A stretch of 64,000 nucleotides of DNA from Podospora pseudoanserina (lineage: Eukaryota > Ascomycota > Sordariomycetes > Sordariales > Podosporaceae): the NCBI RefSeq assembly GCF_035222485.1, contig NW_026946672.1:558001-622000 (forward strand). Direction: 5' to 3'. Within the stretch, counting starts at the first letter, position 1, and the number at the start of each line of letters is the position of its first letter. The notes under the pieces were generated by a model. The model was not told where the DNA came from. It was given only the letters and a program-made list of their open reading frames with translations, and did no database searches. Position numbers and translations under genes: made by a program. Below are positions 57,192 to 64,000 of this stretch, in pieces.

Positions 57192-58494
57192 TCACCTATC
57201 CACATTCTCCACAGTGGTGGTTCCAGGCTGCTTGTTCGTTGTGCCATAGTCGACCGCCGCATCGGGGTTGGGTACAAGGGCATTCGCACTAGGCGTCGCC
57301 TCAGGTGCTGGGAGCGCACTGACCGTCCGGTCCATTCTCCTCCTCCATGGACGATAAACCAACACTGAGCCAATACCCACAACAAGGAAAAGACCGCAAA
57401 TGCTGGCGCCAATAATCTCGTAATGGTCACCAATGGCGCCGACACCATCCCAGAAGCTTCCATCTGGTTCAGCAACATGGTCAATCAAGGACAGCCACTG
57501 GATCACACCAATGAAGGCAGAGACAAAGACAGTGATGCTTGTAAGTACAATGGAGTAGTAGAGAATGGCGACAATGTCTCTGGAAAAGGCCTTGTTGGTG
57601 TATAGGGCCATCATGAGAGCGCCATCGGTAGTGTCGACCATGCACATGCCGGCTAAGACAACAGCGAGTCAGTTAAGTCCCTTAAACTTTGGATATTGCC
57701 TTCATACCTGTGAACAAAAGAGGAAAGATCAAAATAACCCAAATGCTCGTCCCCTGGGCAGCCTGAATGCTGGCAATTCCAAGAATGGCAATCTCGGAAC
57801 TGGTATCAAAGCCAAGCCCAAAGAGCATTCCCAAAGGCAGCATCTTCCATGGTCTGTCAACAGCCTTGAACACACCCCTGAAGACATTCGACAAGAACCC
57901 CATCCCCTCAAGCCCCATCTGGTCGCCAATGGGATCAGCGTTGGCCTCCGCATCCGAGTCATAGTCCGGAGCCAGCCTCGCCGCTCTCTGTTCAGCGAGG
58001 ACTTGCTTCAGCCTTTGAACCAAACGGTAAAGAATCCACCCGTTGGCAATGCACAGAATCAACAGGAACGTCCCGGACACACTCGTCCCGATGATACCAC
58101 CGATGCGCTCAAAGTCATCGAATTTGTCTCTGACAGCACCGGCTGTGGCCGCGAGGGCGATGCAAGTGACAATGACAATCGTTGAGTGCCCCAAGCTGAA
58201 AAACGTTCCCACGGCGACAGGTCGTTGACCAGAGGCGATCAGCCTCCGGGTCATGAGGTCAATGGCGCTGATGTGATCCGCATCGAGGGCATGACGAAGA
58301 CCGAGGGTGTAGGATAAAACAGCCGGCGAGATAAGCTTAGGGAAGTAGTGCAAGACAACGGCTACACCAGCCCAGACCAACAGGTTGATGACCACGAGGA
58401 TGCTGATGAGTCGGATGGCAGGGAAGGGGATGGCTTTGAGGGGTCCCTTCTCGTAGACGAGCCGGGGCGAGAAGGAAGGCCAGGATATCGGCAT
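57192..58494 (-). CDS. High-affinity nickel/cobalt transporter (NiCoT family)
   Basis: Two exons, 57708-58494 and 57192-57652, encode 415 residues; the 55-nt intron (GTATGA, TTAACTGAC, CTTAG) splits a codon in phase 1 within FTAGMCMVDTTDG. NiCoT signatures are all present: RHALDADHI (residues 67-75, the metal-binding helix), LGHSTIV, LGFDTSSEIAIL and GMCMVDTTDG. Eight or so membrane segments are seen, with a charged loop around residues 175-205. It imports Ni2+ (or Co2+) across the plasma membrane, in fungi mainly to supply urease. It is convergent with the AAA gene, 105 bp apart. Confidence 0.93.
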
Positions 58495-59149
58495 CTTGAT
58501 CGGGCGGGTAGGTGCCGTGCACTTTTGGCGACGACAACGTAGGTAACTGAGAGGGGGCTATGGTATCAGGAAAAGAGAACAATGATGCATGGGAAAGTTT
58601 ATGTTTTATGATGATTCATAGACTACCGACATCGCAGCCTCTCAAGAGTTCTCTCGTATTTTTCTCGCCGGAAGCTTTGTTAGCTTCCCCTCCCAAGAGT
58701 CGTTTCAAGGCATGGTGTTCTCCACCTGGCTGGGGAGGTACATAATCGATAAGCTAATACGCGGTATCGATTTGACAAGCGGTTGGTTTGCTATCAATAT
58801 TTGTCATGGACGTTATTGGATGGGCTAGCTGTGCAGTGGTTATGGGACTTCGGAAGGAAGCGGTGGTGAGGGTGCACTGGATGGCGGGGTGTTTTGCACT
58901 TTTCGGCTGGCGGCTCGCATCGGCAGACGCCGGGTCCCCAGCTCGACACAGGGATGACAAGCCCAGCTCCACTGTCGGGTGAGTGGGGGGAGTCCGATTT
59001 CTGGAGGGACCAAGGGTGCAACTTGAAACTTTTTAGGGCCGGCAGTTGGTTTAAGTCCTGTTGACTACCTACTAATATCAATTGCTATCCAGAATTCTAC
59101 CATTCATTTCCCGTTCTTCAACAGTTATTATACCCCTTCTCAACACCAC
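58495..59149. other. Intergenic region, no gene seen
   Basis: Promoter of the NiCoT gene and 3' flank of the methyltransferase gene. No riboswitch-like or repeat structure was recognised. Confidence 0.5.
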
Positions 59150-60052
59150 CTACCGCGTCTTCGACACTTCCAGCGGACCGCCTGGCTTGTTGGCAGATAT
59201 CGCAATATACCGCCACCTCCCGAGCCCTCGATATGTCTCTACCGCAGCGATCGTGTTGATGAAGTGCCTCTCGAGTCCAAGCAGCCGAACGATCAAGTAC
59301 GGGATGATGGCCAGCACAAAGAACAACCGTGTCATGGGCTTGACGTTTGGTGTGAGATCGTGGACGACGACATTCTCGAATCCCGCATCCTCGGCCATCT
59401 TCTTGAACACACCGGGGTGTGATATATTATTTGTTGGCATGGCGGCATACTGGTTGATCTTGCGCATCGAGACTGCCATGTCCTCTGGGGAGTCGGCCAT
59501 CAGATCGTGGTCGTACTCGAATTGGGCCAGCCGGCCGCCTGGCCGAAGGATACGGTAGAACCCGGCGAGCACAACTTTTGGGTCCGTGGCATGGACAAAT
59601 GTTTCCATCGTATAAACCCCGTCAAGCGACTCATCCGGCAATTTCTCCAAGTGGTGATAGTCCATTTTCCGGACTGTGACAGTGCCTTCAGGCAGCCCTG
59701 AACGACCAATGTTGCACCTGGCCTTGGCGATGTGGTGATCAACGACATCGATACCTGAGATGCGCAAGCCATGTGCTTTTGCCATGTGCAATGCGACATG
59801 GCCCACGCCGCAGCCCGCATCAAGAACCTCGGCGCCGCGGGGCAGAGCCAGTAGCTCAGCCAGCTTGTCTTCCATTGCCCTCAGGGGCTTCGATAACGGG
59901 AATGGCCAGTATGTATCATGTTTCCAGTACCCAAAATGGCGGGTGCCTCCAAGTAGCAGGCGATACCCAATGCGGGACTCCAGTGAGGAGTAGTAGGATT
60001 GCAGGTCGGTGTTGGCGTTAACCAGCGGCGTGGTCTCGGAATCAGTCGCCAT
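59150..60052 (-). CDS. SAM-dependent methyltransferase, Erg6-like
   Basis: A single exon. ATG 60052 (MATDSETTPLV) is preferred; an upstream Met at 60133 would add 27 residues of basic low-complexity sequence. From 60052 it has 300 residues. SAM-binding motif I is LDAGCGVGHVALHMA (about 77-91), then GIDVVDHHIAKAR, the acidic loop end, and LRPGGRLAQFEY. YYSSLESRIGYRLLLGGTRHFGYW resembles the substrate-side N-terminus of sterol 24-C-methyltransferases. A hydrophobic segment near the C-terminus (FFVLAIIPYLIVRLLG) suggests membrane or lipid association. Substrate may be a sterol-like or isoprenoid compound; that is inference. Divergent from the membrane-protein gene across 0.55 kb. Confidence 0.87.
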   Translation of the reverse strand: MATDSETTPLVNANTDLQSYYSSLESRIGYRLLLGGTRHFGYWKHDTYWPFPLSKPLRAMEDKLAELLALPRGAEVLDAGCGVGHVALHMAKAHGLRISGIDVVDHHIAKARCNIGRSGLPEGTVTVRKMDYHHLEKLPDESLDGVYTMETFVHATDPKVVLAGFYRILRPGGRLAQFEYDHDLMADSPEDMAVSMRKINQYAAMPTNNISHPGVFKKMAEDAGFENVVVHDLTPNVKPMTRLFFVLAIIPYLIVRLLGLERHFINTIAAVETYRGLGRWRYIAISANKPGGPLEVSKTR

Positions 60053-60607
60053 GTTTGATTCTATACCAGGCTTAGGGGACTTTGGGAATTTCGGGGCTCT
60101 GGTGATGGATGTTGGCAAGAAAACAAACGGCAAAAATCATACAACTGAAGTCGCCAGGAAAAGAGGTGCTGCTGCTGCCAAGCTTTACCGGGCGCCGTCA
60201 AGGGGCTCCCAACTGCAACCAATCGTCGATCGTTTAACTTGTTGCGGATAAGCGCCTGGCCAAAAGACGGCGTGCATTTCTGAAAATAACGTTGGCATAA
60301 ATTGGCAGCTTCAGCGACCTTTGCCATTCATTTGGTGCCTCAACGCCTATCACAACCACACAAGAGAATCACTAACAAATCGCCATATGTCCCACTGAAT
60401 CGAGGTGCATAGTGGCGTTCAGGATTCAATTGTGAAGTACTCCAACTGTTTTCAGCAGCAATTCAGGCCGAACATGATCGGCAATAATGAGAACAAAATG
60501 GGGACAGGGCTTCACTGCCTTTTTGCCTTGATATCTCATCTTCCTTCTCCACATCGTCGAATCGGTTGGATGTCGAAATAACCTGTATCCGACCTCGCAA
60601 AGGTGTC
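60053..60607. other. Divergent intergenic region
   Basis: Between the methyltransferase and the polytopic-membrane-protein starts. No gene seen. Confidence 0.5.
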
Positions 60608-62294
60608 ATGGCTGAATACTCCATTTTGACAAACACCACGTACCTTTCCGAGCTTCGCTATGGTTGGATTCCATCAGGGCAGGATTGCGGGGCTTTGGAT
60701 ATACTCCGGTCATGCCTGATTCACCGTGACGCTTTGTTGCTGGGTCCGGAGTTCTTGTTGGCTATTGCACTGGGACAGTTCGCGAGCGCAAGATGGAGCG
60801 TTAGAGTAGCCTTCTCATCATCGACCAATTTTTGTGTGAGACGCGAGACTGACGACACATGCAGAAATTCAGGACGTACGAGGTTACCAAAGGTGTGTAA
60901 TGGAACCTTACATACGCCTTTTTTACGGACATGGGAGGCATGTCTCTTACTAGTCCTGACTATCCGGAGAGGTTTCCCATCAACGCAGAGGAGTTTCATT
61001 ATCTCGTTAAGTACGGCCATGACGACTTTCCAGATATGGAACCGATGAAAATTGGCGAGAGGAACGCTTCTGATAATCTGTCGCGGTATGCGGCTACTTT
61101 ATCTGTTCACCGAGAAAAGCTAACTTTTACGGGTCCAGGTTCCTGACTTTGTGGCAAGCCATTTGGTTCTTGGTCATTGAGATTCAACGTACTGCGCATG
61201 GCCTCCCCATGACAGCACTTGAGCTTACCGCCTTGTCATATGTATACATCCTGGTGGGGTGCCAGATTTGCTGGTTCAAGAAGCCTTCCATCTCAGTCCC
61301 AACGCGCATACAAACCAAAGACGACGTAAAGATTCAACAGATTCGAATGTGGGCTAAGAAGCATGTATGTGTATAGACCTAACCATATAACGATGTTCGC
61401 TATCCCTGCCACTTGCTAACACAGTTATTTCAGACCCATCATGATCTCCCTGAAGACCCCCAAGCATGGTACCGGACACCCGCGGATTTTATCAGTGGAC
61501 CGCGATGGCAAATCGGCATCCACTGGGCATACTATACCCGGTGGTTGGAAATCCTCTTTGTTCCACTCTACTGTCGCCCCATCAAATCCAAGCTATGGGA
61601 CCCCTTTCTGTCTGACGAATGGCTGCCAGCCGAGAAGGGCCCAATACTTGTATTTTTCTCTTTTATACCCGTGGGATTCACTATCTGGTTCTTTGCCGGC
61701 TGGGAATTTTTCCTTGCAACACCTATTGAGCAGATCCTTTGGAGGGTATGCGCCAGCTACCACGCCATATTTGGGGTGTATGGTTATACGTACTATTATA
61801 CCGAAATATTTAAGTGGCACAAGGCGAAGACGGATTCCGACAAGCGCTGTCAGTATGTGGAAGCTTCGCCGTCAGAGACGGAAGAAGCGGTAGTCGTGGG
61901 GGAGAAGACGGGCGACCCTGTCAAGAACCTAACTCCTGTAACGGCTACGGATATCCCCCCGCACAGCAAGGACAATACCAAAGCTGACAACAGCGATATT
62001 GAATCTCAGACACAGCCTGCCTCTGAGACGTCAAAAGATGGGTATCATGCACCTTACACGGTGCAAGGGCTTCTTCCTATGACTATCGCCGGGGTTCTTG
62101 GGTTCCTGCGGAACAACTCGGCAAACAGAGACCTCCAAATGCGGCTTTCTTTACGCGTTCTCATTCCAGTGTCGGTCATCTGTGGGCTGTACATTCTATG
62201 TCGTTTGGCCATCTGGAGTGAGAATTTCAGGGCTATGAGGGTCCAGCCTGCCGGGGTTTATGTCACTGTGAATCGATATGCCATTTTGGGGTGA
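60608..62294 (+). pseudogene. Fungal polytopic membrane protein with in-frame TAA
   Basis: Four exons: 60608-60805, 60865-61085, 61139-61364 and 61434-62294; splice sites are good (last two introns with CTAAC-type branches) and phases agree. The order of segments, GWIPSGQDCGALDILRSCL, AIALGQFASARWSVRKF, WNLTYAFFTDMGGM, FLTLWQAIWFLVIEIQRTAHGLPMTALEL and later YYTRWLEILFVPLYC, is that of a common fungal family with six or more membrane segments and no known function. TAA at 60898-60900 stands just before WNLTYAFF, inside a conserved block, with the frame intact on both sides; CAA to TAA would be a typical RIP change. The first membrane segment normally found after RSCL is missing, so there is also a deletion. 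Confidence 0.7.
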
Positions 62295-62494
62295 TGGGTG
62301 AATTGTCCATTGTATTTGTCTTTTTTAATTGTGGAACCATGACTGTCCTGGCGTTTAGGAGTTCTTGAATATTTGGGGATACTTTTGGTGCACGTACAGG
62401 ATCCTGGACAGGTCAAAATGATTGCATACGGTAGACATTTTTCTTGAAGATACCTCAGACCCTACTTGATGAAAGGCCTGTATCAGGAGTTGCG

Positions 62495-64000
62495 CTATAG
62501 AATGGTTATTCGACATTCTTGGGTGTCACTGAAGAATGTCTTCAAAGTTCCATCGTGTCTAACCTCCAACAATCCAACTCTAGTGTAAGCATTCGGGGTG
62601 GACTGCACCTGTCGAAGGACTAGGGACTTGATGCTGATCCAAGTGTCCACTCTATTATGACCCAAGGCCAAAAGGTGATAGCATTCTTGTTCTTCTATTT
62701 CGGGATATTCGCGAGTTTCCGTTTCGATATCCGGGAGCATCTCGCCAAGGTACTGGTTGTTGCGATCTGGGCGGTTATCCGTCACCCGGGGCATTTTCTT
62801 GCTCCAAATGCTCTTGCAGTCCCAGCTCATGCTCGCTTTGACGGGTATCAAGAATCCCATCAGCGTAATGTGACCGGACCGAACTGGCCCAAAGCGATTC
62901 GCAGTCGAGGGTTCCGTCTCGCAGTCTGCAATGCGGGCGTGGAACTCGAGGCGGTCCAAAATGAAATCCACTGCGCCGGTGATGGAAGCCCACGACCAGG
63001 TCGGGGCATAATACTCGGGATGCCTCTTGGAACTGATGACGGGGATACTCGTATCCATCTCGTGGCTTCTCATCCACAATAGTTGCCGAGGAAGACCCCG
63101 CCGCCATAAGCCAGCACAAAAGGTGTCATTTTCAGAAAGTTCCCACCCAGTAGCGATGCCCGATAGCGCAGGAAGGCGATCCGAGATGTACGTCAACTCG
63201 CGCTGTGTGTATGCCAGCACCATACGACACCACACCTCGCTGTTTCCGTCCTGAGTGCGTGAGAGGTCATGCGCCAGTGTGTTCACCGAAGGGGGAGAAC
63301 ACTCGCAAGCGTTGAAGGTCGCGCAACGCCACTGAAGCTCGTCTTGTGTGTAATACAAGATACGATTAGCCAATTTCTCCTCCTGGTAGGTCCACGCACG
63401 CTTCTCAAGGGGCTGTCCTAAGCCCGTCATCCAGCCATGCACACTCTGTGCAGACCGCGTGATTCTGCGGCTGTCCTCGTAGCTCCTTCTAACTCGTCTT
63501 GCATAGGCAGTGCTTTTCCTCCCTCCCACGCCACTACACTCAATAGGCAGAACACCCTCCACGCTGGCGGCACGAGAGCCCAAAAAGCAACCTCCATCGC
63601 CATCGGTAGCACCGCTCGCTGCAATAACAAAGAAAGCGTTGGCATACACCGTCGTCATTTTCGAGGCTTCGATAGCCCAGTCTTGGGCATCACCTTGGAT
63701 GATACAGAGAGAGTCGATCCAAAGGTACCGTATACCTAGGCGGCGAGTGATGATAACGGCGTCTTGGAAGGTCTTGGTCAGCTTGATCCAGGGTATCTCG
63801 GTTTGGAACTGGCTGAGGTTATCGGCTGTCATTTTAATCGTCCTCGCAGCTTTCTCCGGTGAACCCCAGCAATGGCTAAGAGCGACATATCGTGCCGATT
63901 CGTTCTGTGGAATATGAAGGCGAAGTCGAGGTGGCTGCTCCGCCGCTCCTATATCGATGACTCGCGTGGGGAGCAGTTGGGGTTCGCCGTCAGCACATCT
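62495..64000 (-). CDS. HET-domain protein (right-edge partial)
   Basis: The frame is open from the stop near 62495 to the window end, so the start codon lies outside; Met 63832 is internal. HET motifs in order: RYVALSHCWG (at about 63870), RYLWIDSLCIIQGD followed by A..M..VYANAFFVIAASGA, and RAWTYQEEKLANRILYYT. That is the full Heterokaryon Incompatibility domain. The remaining residues form an individual C-terminal region with YYAPTWSWASITG, common in HET proteins. HET proteins trigger programmed cell death after fusion of unlike strains; many copies have no tested role. It is convergent with the membrane-protein pseudogene, 200 bp apart. Confidence 0.92.
   Translation of the reverse strand, partial: RCADGEPQLLPTRVIDIGAAEQPPRLRLHIPQNESARYVALSHCWGSPEKAARTIKMTADNLSQFQTEIPWIKLTKTFQDAVIITRRLGIRYLWIDSLCIIQGDAQDWAIEASKMTTVYANAFFVIAASGATDGDGGCFLGSRAASVEGVLPIECSGVGGRKSTAYARRVRRSYEDSRRITRSAQSVHGWMTGLGQPLEKRAWTYQEEKLANRILYYTQDELQWRCATFNACECSPPSVNTLAHDLSRTQDGNSEVWCRMVLAYTQRELTYISDRLPALSGIATGWELSENDTFCAGLWRRGLPRQLLWMRSHEMDTSIPVISSKRHPEYYAPTWSWASITGAVDFILDRLEFHARIADCETEPSTANRFGPVRSGHITLMGFLIPVKASMSWDCKSIWSKKMPRVTDNRPDRNNQYLGEMLPDIETETREYPEIEEQECYHLLALGHNRVDTWISIKSLVLRQVQSTPNAYTRVGLLEVRHDGTLKTFFSDTQECRITIL

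Noticed and set aside
1-64000. tRNA, rRNA or CRISPR features
   Set aside because: No cloverleaf-like box A/box B pair, rRNA stretch or regular direct-repeat/spacer array was recognised by eye.

Overview
This is a window from a filamentous ascomycete, most likely a sordariomycete close to Sordariales. The evidence is many short introns (42 to about 118 nt) with GTRNGT-like donors and CTAAC branch sites, a HET-domain gene, NLR genes with a serine-hydrolase N-terminus and near-identical 42-residue TPR units, secreted GH55, laccase and CBM1 enzymes, and AT-rich degraded transposons of the kind left by repeat-induced point mutation.

Layout. 0-1.2 kb holds the end of an NLR-type gene that runs off the left edge and carries an in-frame TGA. 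2.3-24.2 kb is an ordinary single-copy block: Ap4A phosphorylase, a Myb/SANT-like factor, an extended SDR, a cis-CaaD-type tautomerase, a FIT2/Scs3 protein with a one-base frameshift in a G8 run, a GH55 exo-beta-1,3-glucanase, an F-box/WD40 protein and an epoxide-hydrolase-like protein. 24.6-25.8 kb is a small TIR element. 27.0-30.8 kb is a convergent pair of secreted biomass genes: DUF1996-CBM1 and a six-exon laccase with a GC-AG intron. 31.7-48.3 kb is an accessory block: a captain-like (DUF3435-type) tyrosine-recombinase relic, copia and gypsy fragments, a MITE, an inverted-repeat/LTR structure, a hydrolase-NB-ARC-TPR NLR with two frameshifts, an intact DUF6601-like membrane gene and a solo LTR with target-site duplication. 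48.6-64 kb mixes intact genes (an unknown Cys/His-rich protein, a DUF7025-AAA ATPase, a NiCoT nickel/cobalt transporter, an Erg6-like methyltransferase, a HET gene cut by the right edge) with disrupted ones (a secreted alpha/beta hydrolase, a DUF7708/NACHT-like gene, a polytopic membrane protein).

Main finding. The two borders of the 31.7-48.3 kb block match each other in inverted orientation, and both match the two ends of the 1.2 kb element at 24.63-25.82 kb. All four ends share a GGAATnTGnnCA-type terminus, an inner CGCCGCTTTA box and TGCTCAgg-type subterminal repeats. The simplest reading is one TIR-bounded element family: a short internally deleted copy, and a 16.6 kb cargo-carrying copy with a recombinase relic just inside its left end reading inward, and an NLR plus a membrane gene as cargo. 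That layout resembles a small, decayed Starship-like element, but the link is inference and no target-site duplication was found.

Several genes carry a single stop or frameshift at an otherwise conserved position. The G8-run case could be a sequencing error; the others look like real decay. Gene models were spliced by hand from reading frames, splice consensus and family conservation; no database search was run.
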